Assembly: GCA_963764305.1 (NCBI GenBank)
Contig: CAVXSD010000007.1
Coordinates: 248,001 to 312,000 of the forward strand
From: Bog-473 sp963764305
Lineage (GTDB): Bacteria > Actinomycetota > Acidimicrobiia > Acidimicrobiales > RAAP-2
Direction: 5' to 3'
DNA length: 64,000 nucleotides
In this document: piece after piece, positions 1 to 11,594 of the stretch
Position numbering within the stretch: position 1 is the stretch's first letter
How the letters are laid out: each line of letters begins with the position of its first letter
Made by a program: the position numbers and the translations under genes
The notes under the pieces: generated by a model
Databases searched by the model: none
What the model was told of the DNA's origin: nothing
The model's input: only the letters and a program-made list of their open reading frames with translations

Positions 1-3068
<3,068 letters not shown>

Positions 3069-3076
<8 letters not shown>

Positions 3077-4163
3077 AGACGGCCTCCACCCACCACTGCC
3101 CCCGCTCGGTGCAGAGCAGGCGCGCCATCCCGTCCGCGGTGACCACCTGCAGGCGGGCCCGGCGCCGGCGCACCGCCCACCAGCGTTCGGTCACCGGCCA
3201 GGGGCCGGCCCAGCCCAGGACCGACAGCCAGGGACCGCCCCCGACCGACAGCCGCTCGATCCCCGCGGTGAGCAGCCCGCGCCCGCTGACCTCGACGGCC
3301 CGGCCGGCGCCGTCGACCACCTCGGCGCGCCGCGGGACCCGCAGCACGTCGGTCGGCGCCGGTGGGGGCACCTGCCCCGGCCACGGGGCACCGCCCGCCG
3401 CCGTCTCCGTCTCGGGGCTCCCCCAGGGCAGCAGCACCGACTGGCCGGCCGGGTCGCGCCCGCCCCGCACCCGGCCCATCAGCACGGCCTCCACCCCCAG
3501 GCGCTCCTGCACCCGGACGAAGGAGCGGGCGGCCCGGGCGTCCGCCTCCGAGGCGCCGCCGAAGAAGCCGGGCTGGGAGGGCGGCGGCGGGACGTCGGGG
3601 CCCCGGTCGGGGTCCTCGCCCCGGGCCACCCGCAGCCGGCGCTCGATGGTGCGGTCGCGCAGCCCGGCCAGCTCCCCGCTCTCCCCGCGGGCCACCGCGT
3701 GGCAGGCGGCCGCGTCCGCCCCGAAGCGGTCCGAGATGCTCGCCGCGGGCAGCGCGGCAAGCTGCCCCAGGGTGGTCACCCCCAGCCGCTGCAAGGTGAC
3801 GGCCAGGTCGGGCCGGGCCAGTGTGGCCACCGACCATGGGGCGAGGAAGTCCGCCGTCCCGCCGGCCGGGACGATCAGCTCCGCTCGGGCGGCCAGCATG
3901 GCCGCGAAGAGCCCGTCGGCCACCCCGATGGCGGCCTCCTCACCGACGATGCCGGCCAGGCGCGCCACCACGGCCTCCTCGCCGCCGAAGAACCGGGCGG
4001 GGCCGCGGGCGGGTAGCGCGCCGACCCCGAGCCGGACCGGATGGACCCACGGGCAGAGCGCACCGGCCCGCTCCAGCACGCGGGCGAACCGCCGGGCCTC
4101 CTCCCCCTCGGCCCCTTCCTCGAGGAGCTCGGGGCACCAGATGACGACCAACCGTTCCACCAC
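3069..4163 (-). CDS. imuB: ImuB, catalytically inactive Y-family polymerase homologue
   Basis: Adaptor of the ImuA'-ImuB-DnaE2 mutasome, thought to link DnaE2 to the beta clamp. The protein opens with ERLVVIWCPELL, the usual ImuB start, and lacks the acidic catalytic residues of true Y-family polymerases. A stretch QSVLLPWG near residue 240 resembles the ImuB clamp-binding motif QLPLWG. It is shorter (about 364 residues) than many ImuB proteins (around 500). Start choice: a GTG at 4163 has a GGAG Shine-Dalgarno 5 nt upstream (4169-4172). An in-frame ATG at 4205 would overlap imuA' by 23 bp and has a weaker site. The stop overlaps the dnaE2 start. Confidence 0.9.
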
Positions 4164-4182
4164 TTCTTCTCCACCGCTCCGC

Positions 4183-5010
4183 TCAGGCCGCCTCCGGCCC
4201 GACATCGGGGCCGGCCCCCGCCGGCCCGTGCTCCTCCACTCCGGTCGGCGCCACTCCGGTCGGCGCCACTCCGGTCGGCGCCACTCCGGTCGGCGCGACT
4301 TCGGTCTGGGCGTGCCCGTCCGCCGCTTCCTCGATCGCGCCCGAGCCGGCGGGGAGCCAGAGCGAGCACTCGCTGACCCGACCGGCGGCCCGGCGCCCGC
4401 TCACCCGCACCTCGGCCCGGCGGCCCCGCAGGTGCCCGTGGCCCCGGCCGACGCCCTCCCACTCGACCGCCCCGACCGAGAGCGCCAGGTCGCCCCCCTC
4501 GGGCCAGGCACCGGGGCCCTCGAGCAACACGACCAGCGCCGCCTGGCGCTCGCGGGCGCGGGCCGTCAGGTGGCGCGCCGCGGTCAGGCGCGCCCGGCCC
4601 GGCGGGCGCACCAGGACGGCGTCGACCCCCGAGAGGAGGTCGCCGGCGGCCTCGGCCCACCCGTTGCCGGGGTGGGGCACGAAGACGACCCGGCGCAGAT
4701 CGAGCCCGAGCCCGGCGGCCGCCACCACCCCCGGGTCGGACAGGCCCACGGCGGCGCACCAGCTCCCGGCGGCCGACGCCGCGGCCAGGAGGGCCAGCGC
4801 CAGGGTGGTGGCGCCGTGGCCGGGTGGCCCCGCCACCGTGGTGGTCGTCCCCCGGCGCAGGGAGCCGGCCGGGAAGAGCGGGGCCAGGGGCGGGGGCACC
4901 GGCAGGGTCCGCCCGGCCACCGGTGTGGCGGGCCGGACCCGGTCGGCCAGCCCCGCGGGGAGCTCCCGGGCACGGGGGGACGACGGATCCCCGGCAGAAA
5001 AGGCGAACAT
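4183..5010 (-). CDS. imuA': ImuA'-type RecA-like mutasome protein
   Basis: First gene of the SOS mutasome operon, about 275 residues, recognised mostly by position and weak RecA-like character. A P-loop-like segment GPPGHGATT lies near residue 62, but the conserved Walker lysine is alanine. The C-terminus holds four tandem APTGV pentapeptides encoded by a 15-bp DNA repeat. An in-frame ATG lies at 5034, but the ATG at 5010 sits inside a consensus LexA box and just downstream of a TAAGGT -10-like hexamer (5020-5025). A start at 5010 with a leaderless or near-leaderless transcript therefore fits best. Expected induction is by DNA damage through LexA. Confidence 0.85.
   Translation of the reverse strand: MFAFSAGDPSSPRARELPAGLADRVRPATPVAGRTLPVPPPLAPLFPAGSLRRGTTTTVAGPPGHGATTLALALLAAASAAGSWCAAVGLSDPGVVAAAGLGLDLRRVVFVPHPGNGWAEAAGDLLSGVDAVLVRPPGRARLTAARHLTARARERQAALVVLLEGPGAWPEGGDLALSVGAVEWEGVGRGHGHLRGRRAEVRVSGRRAAGRVSECSLWLPAGSGAIEEAADGHAQTEVAPTGVAPTGVAPTGVAPTGVEEHGPAGAGPDVGPEAA
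4236..4306. repeat. 15-bp tandem repeat in imuA' (four exact units plus a degraded fifth)
   Basis: The unit ccactccggtcggcg recurs at 4236, 4251, 4266 and 4281, followed by an imperfect copy. It stays in frame and encodes APTGV on the minus strand. Copy number could vary without breaking the reading frame. Confidence 0.95.
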
Positions 5011-5018
5011 ATGTTCGC
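5003..5018 (-). promoter_or_regulatory. LexA-binding SOS box
   Basis: GCGAACATATGTTCGC is a perfect 16-bp palindrome containing the actinobacterial SOS consensus CGAAC-N4-GTTCG (5004-5017). It overlaps the favoured imuA' ATG (5008-5010) and is preceded on the minus strand by a TAAGGT -10-like hexamer (5020-5025). LexA here would cover the start of transcription. The divergent SRAP gene begins 100 bp away and could share this control, though that is inference. Confidence 0.92.
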
Positions 5019-5117
5019 ACCTTAGCCAGGTCATGTGCCGCCCGCTCGGGGCACCGAACGCCCAGGTCAGGGACTGGACGGCCTCCGGGGCCCCCGGTGG
5101 GCCACAATGCAGCCCGC

Positions 5118-5894
5118 ATGTGTGGACGCTTCGCTCTCTTCACTCCCCCGGCCCGGATCGCCCGTTACTTCCAGGCCTCCCTCGCCGAGGGCGCCGACGG
5201 TGAGCACGCCCCCAGCTGGAACGTGGCGCCGACCGATTCGGTGCTCGGCGTCCGGGACCGCCCGGCCCGCCCGCCACAGCCCCACCCGCCGCAGCCCCAC
5301 CCGCCGCAGCCCCACCCGCCACAACAGGGCCCGGCGGAGAGGGGCGGCGAGCCGGAACGGATCCTCATGTCCTTCCGCTGGGGCCTCATCCCCTGGTGGT
5401 CCAAGGACGCCAAGTCAGGCAGCCGGCTCTTCAACGCGCGCAGCGAGACCGTGGCCACCCGGGCCTCGTTCCGCGAGGCGTTCCGCGAGCGGCGGATCAT
5501 CGTCCCCGCCGACGGCTTCTACGAATGGCGCAAGACGAAGACGGGCAGCAGACAACCGCACTACTTCAGCCGCGCCGACGGGCAGCCGCTGGCCTTCGCC
5601 GGCCTGGCCGAGCGCTGGCGCGACAAGAACGCAGCGCCGGACGCGCCCGTCATACGGAGCTGCACCGTGATCACCTCACCCGCCGGTCCGGACATGTCCG
5701 GCATCCACGACCGCATGCCCGTGATCCTCGACCCCGCCACCTTCGACCTCTGGCTCGATCCGGCCAACGAGGACGTCGAGGAGCTCCGCGCGCTGCTGCG
5801 CCCCCCAGCGGCGGGCACCGTCGTGCACCACCCGGTCGGGCCCCGCATCGGCAACGTCCGCAACAACGACGAAGCGCTGATCGAGCCCGCTTGA
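5118..5894 (+). CDS. SRAP-domain protein (HMCES/YedK family, SOS response-associated peptidase)
   Basis: Forms a protective thiazolidine crosslink with abasic sites in single-stranded DNA and can process itself. The ATG is followed directly by the catalytic Cys2 (MCGRF). The other active-site residues are visible: Asn in FNARSE near 105, Glu in YEWRK near 135 and His in GIHDRMP near 196. The length of 258 residues is slightly above the usual 220-240 because of a proline/glutamine/histidine insertion (residues about 52-70) made of repeated PPQPH. It is divergent from the imuA'-imuB-dnaE2 operon across the SOS box, which fits the frequent association of SRAP genes with SOS loci. Confidence 0.95.
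   Translation: MCGRFALFTPPARIARYFQASLAEGADGEHAPSWNVAPTDSVLGVRDRPARPPQPHPPQPHPPQPHPPQQGPAERGGEPERILMSFRWGLIPWWSKDAKSGSRLFNARSETVATRASFREAFRERRIIVPADGFYEWRKTKTGSRQPHYFSRADGQPLAFAGLAERWRDKNAAPDAPVIRSCTVITSPAGPDMSGIHDRMPVILDPATFDLWLDPANEDVEELRALLRPPAAGTVVHHPVGPRIGNVRNNDEALIEPA
5271..5330. repeat. 15-bp tandem repeat inside the SRAP gene
   Basis: Three near-identical units of ccgccrcagccccac start at 5271, 5286 and 5301, with a degraded fourth at 5316. They are in frame and encode PPQPH repeats in a loop between the first strands of the SRAP fold. Confidence 0.92.
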
Positions 5895-7477
5895 CGCCGC
5901 ACCGTCCGACACCCGACGGTTCCTTCGACCGGCCGCGCTTCGACCGGCCGCGCTTCGATCGCCGCACGCTCCTCGCCGCCGCACTGGCGACCGGTGGCGC
6001 CGCCGTGCTGGCCGCGGCCAGCCGGGGCGAGGGCGCCGGCGCCGCCATGGCGCAGTTCGCGGCGCGCACCAAGCCCGCCGGCTCGGACCTCGGCGCCATC
6101 GAGCACGTCGTGTTCCTCATGCAGGAGAACCGCTCCTTCGACCACTATTACGGCACGTATCCAGGGGTCCGGGGCTTCGACGACCATCCGCACGGCTCCC
6201 TCGGGAACTTCGCCCAGGCCTGGCCCGGCGGGCGCGATCGCACGCTGCTCCCCTTCCATCTCGACACCTCCTCGGGCATCGGCGAGTGCACTGCCGACCT
6301 CGACCACAGCTGGCACGGCGAGCACCTCAGCTGGAGCCGCGGCGACAACGGCGCCTTCGTCAGCACGCACGTGCAGTCGCAGTTCGAGGGGCCCGAGCAC
6401 GGCGTCCTCACCATGGGCTACTACCGCCGGCCGGACCTGCCCTTCTATTACGCGCTGGCCGACGCGTTCACCCTTTGCGACCACTACCACTGCTCGGTGC
6501 TCGGGCCGACGCACCCGAACCGCCTCATGGCGCTGTCGGGCACCGTCGACCCCACCGGCGCCGCGGGCGGCCCGGTGCTCATCACCAACTCATCGCCCGA
6601 CGCCATCGGGAGCGTGCACTGGGACACCATGCCCGAGGTGCTGGAGGACGCCGGGGTGAGCTGGAAGGTCTACAACCCGGCGGGTGGCATCTACACCCCG
6701 GAGTTCCAGCGGCAGCACGGCCTGGTCAGCGACGCCATCCTCCCCTACTTCAGCCAATACCAGAACCCCACGTCGACGCTGTACCAGAAGGCCTTCCTCC
6801 CGCAGTACCCCGACGACTTCCTGGCCGACATCAAGTCGGGGCAGCTGCCCGCGGTCAGCTGGATCATCCCGCCCATCGGCTACGACGAGCACCCGTCGTC
6901 GCCCCCCGCCCTCGGTGAGTGGTTCACCAGCCAGGTGCTCTCGGCCCTCGTGGCCAACCCGAAGGTGTGGTCCAAGACGGTGCTCTTCCACATGTACGAC
7001 GAGAACGACGGGTTCTTCGACCACGTGCCGCCACCGGTGGCGCCGCACGGCACACCCGGGGAGTACGTCACGGTCTCGCCGCTGCCGAGCCCGGCGCACG
7101 GCATGGCCGGGCCGGTGGGCATGGGCTTCCGGGTGCCGATGCTGGTGCTGTCGCCCTTCAGCCGGGGCGGCCACGTGGCGTCCCAGGTGTTCGACCACAC
7201 GTCGCAGCTGCGCTTCCTAGAGGAGCGCTTCGGGGTGAAGGCACCCAACATCTCGGCCTGGCGCCGCCGCACCGCGGGCGACCTGACCTCGACGCTGCAC
7301 CCGCGCTCGCACGACGTCTCCGTGCCCAAGCTGCCCAGCACGTCCAAGGACCAGACGGCCAACGTCATGGCGGAGGGCTGCACGGAGGGAACCATCCTCC
7401 AGGTGACGCCCACGTCCGGCATGCCGGTCTACCCGGTCCCGGCGCAGCAGTCGATGCCGCGCCAGGAGACGGCCTGA
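5891..7477 (+). CDS. Tat-exported phospholipase C-type phosphoesterase
   Basis: Member of the bacterial phosphoesterase family that includes non-haemolytic phospholipase C (PF04185). The start is inferred as TTG at 5891, overlapping the SRAP stop as TTGA, because no ATG precedes the export signal. A twin-arginine signal FDRRTLLAAALA lies near residues 21-32, followed by an alanine-rich hydrophobic stretch. Family motifs are EHVVFLMQENRSFDHYYGTYPG, where Glu/Asn ligate metal, then the GPTHPNRL region and MYDENDGFFDHVPPP near residue 370. The 528-residue length is normal for the family. The N-terminus has a 15-bp repeat encoding FDRPR. It could cleave choline or ethanolamine phospholipids outside the cell; the substrate is not readable from sequence. 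Confidence 0.88.
   Translation: MTPHRPTPDGSFDRPRFDRPRFDRRTLLAAALATGGAAVLAAASRGEGAGAAMAQFAARTKPAGSDLGAIEHVVFLMQENRSFDHYYGTYPGVRGFDDHPHGSLGNFAQAWPGGRDRTLLPFHLDTSSGIGECTADLDHSWHGEHLSWSRGDNGAFVSTHVQSQFEGPEHGVLTMGYYRRPDLPFYYALADAFTLCDHYHCSVLGPTHPNRLMALSGTVDPTGAAGGPVLITNSSPDAIGSVHWDTMPEVLEDAGVSWKVYNPAGGIYTPEFQRQHGLVSDAILPYFSQYQNPTSTLYQKAFLPQYPDDFLADIKSGQLPAVSWIIPPIGYDEHPSSPPALGEWFTSQVLSALVANPKVWSKTVLFHMYDENDGFFDHVPPPVAPHGTPGEYVTVSPLPSPAHGMAGPVGMGFRVPMLVLSPFSRGGHVASQVFDHTSQLRFLEERFGVKAPNISAWRRRTAGDLTSTLHPRSHDVSVPKLPSTSKDQTANVMAEGCTEGTILQVTPTSGMPVYPVPAQQSMPRQETA
5924..5968. repeat. 15-bp repeat at the 5' end of the phospholipase gene
   Basis: Two exact units ttcgaccggccgcgc (5924-5938, 5939-5953) are followed by a diverged third unit (5954-5968) that encodes the Tat-motif residues FDRRT. 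The period is the same as the minisatellites in the two preceding genes. Confidence 0.85.
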
Positions 7478-7503
7478 TCGGGCCGCCCGGGCTCGGGCGC
7501 ATC

Positions 7504-8136
7504 GTGGTCCTGAACGGGACGCCGCGCTCGGGGAAATCGAGCATCGCGTCCGCGATGCAGGAATCGTCGGAGGCGCTGTGGCTCAACCTGGGGGTCGATG
7601 CCTTCGCCGACGTGGTCCCGGCCCGGTTGCGGCCCGGCATCGGGTTGCGCCCGGGCGGGGAGCGGCCCGATCTGGAGGACGCCGTGGTGCCGCTGTTCGG
7701 GGCGCTCTACGCGGCGGTCGTCGCGTGGAGCCGCTCGGGGCTCGATGTCGTGGTCGACGTCGGCCATCACGACGACTACTCCACGGCGCTGGGCGTCCTG
7801 CCCAAGGTGGCGCGGGACGTGTCGGGACTGCCGGCCTTCTTGATCGGTGTCCGCTGCCCGGTCGAGGTGATCATGGCCCGCCGGGATGCGGGCTCGTCGC
7901 GCGCCGGCGGCGGGCGCGGCGGGCGTGGCGGCAGTGTGCGCTACGTCACCAGCGAGCCCGACGGGTCGGTCCCCGAGGTCGTGGAGCGGTGGGAGCGGGC
8001 GGTGCACGACCCGGGCATCTACGACCTCGAGGTGGACACGTCGGCGGCCTCGCCCGAGGCCTGCGCCGCCGCCATAGTGCGCCGGCTCGCCGAGGGACCA
8101 CCGGTGGCCTTTGCCACCCTGGCGGCGCGCCCCTGA
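7504..8136 (+). CDS. Chloramphenicol phosphotransferase-like P-loop kinase
   Basis: Resembles the CPT family (PF07931), nucleoside-triphosphate kinases that phosphorylate small molecules such as chloramphenicol. The start is GTG at 7504, which gives VVLNGTPRSGKSS with the Walker A motif at residues about 5-13. LGVDAF follows near residue 32, where CPT has its catalytic aspartate, then DVGHHDDY and a basic lid with GGGRGGRGG. The length of 210 residues is somewhat above typical CPT (about 180-200). It begins 26 bp after the phospholipase stop and probably shares its transcript. The real substrate is unknown, and chloramphenicol resistance should not be assumed. Confidence 0.75.
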   Translation: MVLNGTPRSGKSSIASAMQESSEALWLNLGVDAFADVVPARLRPGIGLRPGGERPDLEDAVVPLFGALYAAVVAWSRSGLDVVVDVGHHDDYSTALGVLPKVARDVSGLPAFLIGVRCPVEVIMARRDAGSSRAGGGRGGRGGSVRYVTSEPDGSVPEVVERWERAVHDPGIYDLEVDTSAASPEACAAAIVRRLAEGPPVAFATLAARP

Positions 8137-8142
8137 CCGACC

Positions 8143-9639
8143 TCAGGAAGCGGGGAACTGCACCTGCTGCGCCTGGGCCAGCAGCGCGGCCTTGTCCGCG
8201 GGGAGGATGTAGCCCTCGGCGATGGCCTTGTCGAGGCTCTTGGTGTCGGCGGCGACGTAGCTGCTCTGGGTCCCGTAGAGGCTGGCCAGCTGGGCCGGGG
8301 TGAACGCCACGGTGGACCCGAAGAGGCCGCAGATCACGCTGGCGCCGGCAGCCGGTGCGCCGCTGAGGGTGGAGACCGGCACGTCGACCGCCGGCGTCCG
8401 GACACCCCCGATCACGTTGCCGTGCGCATCGAGGGCGAGCGTCGCCGGCTGGGTGCTCGACAGCTTGAAGGGAGGTGGGCTCGGGGGCGGCGTGCCGTGG
8501 TCGACCCACTTGTCGAAGGCGGTGAAGGCCGACTGGACCACGTTGTGCTGCGGCCCGCTGTTCACGGGCGTGGTGCAGCCGAGGATGCTCGCCGCTGCGC
8601 CCACGGTGTACGCGTCGGCGTGCGCGGTGCCGGCGATCTCCCAGGTGCGGATCTTGGCGGTGTTGGGTTGCTGGGCGGGGGCGTAGCCCAGCTGTATCAG
8701 GTCTGTCTGGGTCTGGGACATGAAGACCGGGACCTTCAGGTCGGTGCGGATGCGCAGATTGTCCGGCCCGTTGCTCGACGCGATGGATGTGCCCGCCAGT
8801 GAGGCACCCGAACCACCCCGGCTGTGGATGAAGATGCCGTCGTAGGTGTTGGTCCGCGGCTGCAACGCATCGGCGAACGTGGTCAGGTAGAAGGCGGATT
8901 GGGACTCCCCGATGGCCAGGATGTGCTTCGGCTTCAAGCCGCCCAACGCGGTGAGGTGCGGGGCGCGGAGCGCCTGCCCGATCTGAGCGAACATGTCCAG
9001 CGCGTACTGATCACCGGGGTGGTGCAGCGATCCGTAGCGGTCCGGCTCGTCCTGGACCAGTCCATGTGCACCGCCCGAGGCGCCGGATGTGCCGAGCAGG
9101 GCCTGCCCGCCGTCCACGCCCAGCGCCTGGGCCGAGACCCCGACGTACGCATAGCCGTCGCGGATCAGCATCGGGTTGAGGAAGTCCCAATCGGGTGACG
9201 ACTCCCCGGCCGAGACGTTCATCCACTCGACGATCACCGTCCCGTTGAAGTGGGCGGGGTTCGTGGGACGGCGCACCAGGATGCGGGTCTCGTAGGACGC
9301 CGTCGTCGTCGGCGTGATCGTCCACTTGCCGTCGCTCGGCATGGAGTCGCCCTTGAACGCGGTGGCCGTCCCGGAGGCGAAGTACTCGTGCTCCCCGTAC
9401 CCGTTGGCGGCCAGATCGGGGGGATGGACACTGAGGGGCTCCACGATGTGTCCCGTCGTGACCGGGCCGGTCAGGGTGGCCGCGGTGTGGAAGGTCACCT
9501 CGGAGGCGGGCGCGGTGGCGGCACCGGCTCCCTGCTGGGTGGCCAGGGTCAGCGGGAACAGCACGAGGAGCCCCGCCACCGCGACGAGGCCGGTTCTGAC
9601 CCTGGGCACGATCGACGCGCGCCTTGTGCTCCACGACAT
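8143..9639 (-). CDS. Secreted alpha/beta hydrolase domain protein
   Basis: About 498 residues with an N-terminal signal peptide: basic MSWSTRRASIVPRVR, a hydrophobic core, then an alanine-rich cleavage region. The start ATG at 9639 has a Shine-Dalgarno AAAGGGGG about 6 nt upstream. A nucleophile elbow GESQSAF lies near residue 243, with a likely catalytic His in AGTAHAD. The sequence matches the large actinobacterial alpha/beta hydrolase domain family (PF20091-like) of uncharacterised secreted esterases. It converges on the preceding kinase with a 6-bp gap. Confidence 0.8.
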   Translation of the reverse strand: MSWSTRRASIVPRVRTGLVAVAGLLVLFPLTLATQQGAGAATAPASEVTFHTAATLTGPVTTGHIVEPLSVHPPDLAANGYGEHEYFASGTATAFKGDSMPSDGKWTITPTTTASYETRILVRRPTNPAHFNGTVIVEWMNVSAGESSPDWDFLNPMLIRDGYAYVGVSAQALGVDGGQALLGTSGASGGAHGLVQDEPDRYGSLHHPGDQYALDMFAQIGQALRAPHLTALGGLKPKHILAIGESQSAFYLTTFADALQPRTNTYDGIFIHSRGGSGASLAGTSIASSNGPDNLRIRTDLKVPVFMSQTQTDLIQLGYAPAQQPNTAKIRTWEIAGTAHADAYTVGAAASILGCTTPVNSGPQHNVVQSAFTAFDKWVDHGTPPPSPPPFKLSSTQPATLALDAHGNVIGGVRTPAVDVPVSTLSGAPAAGASVICGLFGSTVAFTPAQLASLYGTQSSYVAADTKSLDKAIAEGYILPADKAALLAQAQQVQFPAS

Positions 9640-9797
9640 GGACAGCCCCCTTTGCACGGTCCCCGTTGGCCGGCGCGCCGGTGACTCTACCCAGTCCAGG
9701 TCGCCGGTGGCCCCCAGGGGCGCCGGCGACCTCCTGAACATCAGGGGCTCAGGGGCCTCGCCTACCTGCCGGCTCTCGACGGGTCGGGATTGTCGCC

Positions 9798-10078
9798 ATG
9801 CTCGGCATCCTGGGTGTGCACGCCGGCGTCCACCTCACGGTGGGTGGCTTCTTCCTGCTCGACAGCTTTTTGGCCCTGTCGCGCTTCCTGTTCACCTCGC
9901 TGCTGATCGTGGACGCGCGCGGCGCTTGCTGCCGGCCCTCGTCGTGATGCTGATCGGCGTCGCCATCCTCTACGGCATCTTCGTCCCCGCCTGCACCTAC
10001 CCGACGCTCCGTGGCGACGCGCTCTCCGCGCTCTTCTACTTCGCCAACTGGCACTACATCGCGTCCGGTTCCAATCGA
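9798..10078 (+). pseudogene. Remnant of an OafA/YrhL-type acyltransferase
   Basis: Two short blocks in different frames match the N-terminal membrane region of acyltransferase 3 proteins. The first reads GGFFLLDSFLALSRFLFTSLLI and stops at 9946. The second, read in another frame from about 9925, contains RRLLPALVVML and LRGDALSALFYFANWHYI. Both the residues normally between the blocks and the whole rest of the gene are absent. The remnant ends against the stop of the neighbouring amidohydrolase. This is a truncated, frameshifted relic. Confidence 0.7.
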
Positions 10079-10083
10079 CGTCC

Positions 10084-11334
10084 TCAGCGGGCGGCGAGAG
10101 CACCAAGGCCGTCGTGGACGAACGTGCCGCCCTTCAGGACGGCCAGCAGCCTGGCCTGGTCCTGCAGGAGCGTGATGTCGGCCAGGGGGTCGCCGTCGAC
10201 GACGACCAGGTCGGCCAGGTAGCCGGCCTGCACCGAGCCGAGCTCGTGGGAGCGGCCCATGAGCTCGGCCCCGTTGCGGGTGGCCCAGCGGATCACGTCG
10301 AGGGGCGGGATCCCCGCCTCCTTCACGTAGAACTCGAGCTCGTCGGCGTAGCGGCCGTGCGGCAGGCTGATCGCGCCGTAGTCGTCGCCGCACAGGAGCT
10401 TCACCCCGGCCTCGTTGGCCTTGGGCAGCATGGAGAGCGCCTGCTCGATGTCCGTGGCCATGGCGGCGGTGAACCCGAGCCCCCCACCGCCCATCATCTC
10501 GGCGAAGCGGAACGGGAAGAGCTGGCTCGGGACGAGGAAGGTGCCGAGCTCGACCATCCGCTCAATGGCCAGTGCGTCGAGCCCATCGCCATGGTCGATG
10601 ACGTCGATGCCGGCATCGAGCGCCATGTGGATGGCCTCGCGGTTGGCGATGTGACCGCGTACCAGCGCGCCGCGCTGGTGGGCTGCCTCGATTCCCGCCG
10701 TGATCTCCTCACGGGTCATCTCGATCTGCTCGCTCGGGGCCACCGTGCCGTGGCCGCCCGTCACGAACATCTTGATGATCTCGGCCCCCTGCTTGATCTC
10801 CTCGCGCACCGCGAGCCGGAAGGCGTCGGGGCCATCGGAGCGGTTGATGGCACCGCGGGCGCCGACGTCCCAGTACCACGGGAAGCTCTTGTCGCCGGCA
10901 TGGCCCGTCGTGCTGACGTCGCGGCTGCCGGCCATCAGTCGGGGGCCCACGATCAGGCCCTCCGCGATGGCGGCCTTCATGGACGCGTCAATGGCAAAGG
11001 GCGCGCCCGCGCTCACCGCGCCGGTGAAACCGCTGCGCAGCAGCAACTCGAGGTGATGCGCCGCCCGCACCGCTTGGAGCGCCGGCGGCTCCTCCAGTCC
11101 GAACGGGGCCGTCTTCGAGCCGAGCTCGTGATAGGTGGCATGGAAGTGGCTGCTGACCATGCCCGGCATGACGGTGCGCCCCTCGAGGTCGACCACCCGG
11201 TCCTCGGGGCCGGTCTCGACGCTCTCGCCGGTGCGCACGGTGGCGATGCGACGACCCTCGATCACCACGGTGGTCCGGGGCCGCGCGCCGTCCGCGTCGA
11301 GGACGGTGGCGTCGCGGAGAACGAGCCTAGGCAC
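10084..11334 (-). CDS. Metal-dependent amidohydrolase (imidazolonepropionase/prolidase-like)
   Basis: Amidohydrolase-superfamily TIM-barrel enzyme of about 416 residues. Metal-binding motifs appear in order: HFHATYH near residue 63, a lysine in EIIKMFVTGGHG that is the candidate carboxylated Lys, histidines in RGHIAN and VIDHGDG, and the catalytic Asp in LCGDDYG. The C-terminal beta-sandwich returns as GYLADLVVVDGDPLADI. GTG at 11334 (VPRLVLRDATVLD) is preferred because homologues begin near this strand; an upstream ATG at 11493 gives a low-complexity extension. Likely acts on cyclic amides or Xaa-Pro-like substrates; the specificity is unknown. Confidence 0.85.
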   Translation of the reverse strand: MPRLVLRDATVLDADGARPRTTVVIEGRRIATVRTGESVETGPEDRVVDLEGRTVMPGMVSSHFHATYHELGSKTAPFGLEEPPALQAVRAAHHLELLLRSGFTGAVSAGAPFAIDASMKAAIAEGLIVGPRLMAGSRDVSTTGHAGDKSFPWYWDVGARGAINRSDGPDAFRLAVREEIKQGAEIIKMFVTGGHGTVAPSEQIEMTREEITAGIEAAHQRGALVRGHIANREAIHMALDAGIDVIDHGDGLDALAIERMVELGTFLVPSQLFPFRFAEMMGGGGLGFTAAMATDIEQALSMLPKANEAGVKLLCGDDYGAISLPHGRYADELEFYVKEAGIPPLDVIRWATRNGAELMGRSHELGSVQAGYLADLVVVDGDPLADITLLQDQARLLAVLKGGTFVHDGLGALAAR

Positions 11335-11594
11335 CGTTGCCTGCCGTCTCGTGGGCTCCGGACACGGCTCCGGTACGGTCCTCGGGCACAGAGGGAACGA
11401 TAGTGACCAGAACCCGGCGACCGCAGCGGCGCGTCCTGGCGGCCGGACGTCTTCGCGTCTCGGCAGGACGGTGACCCGCGGCGCGGGCGACACCGTGCTC
11501 TGTTCGGGTACCGCGGCGCTCAGCTCGTCGACGAGGATCGATCCGTTTCGCGATGTCTGGCTAGCCTGAACGAGCCAGACAGAAGGGTTGCACT

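Noticed and set aside
7504..8136. Chloramphenicol resistance determinant
   Set aside because: Only family-level similarity to chloramphenicol phosphotransferase. Such proteins are common in actinobacteria without a resistance role.
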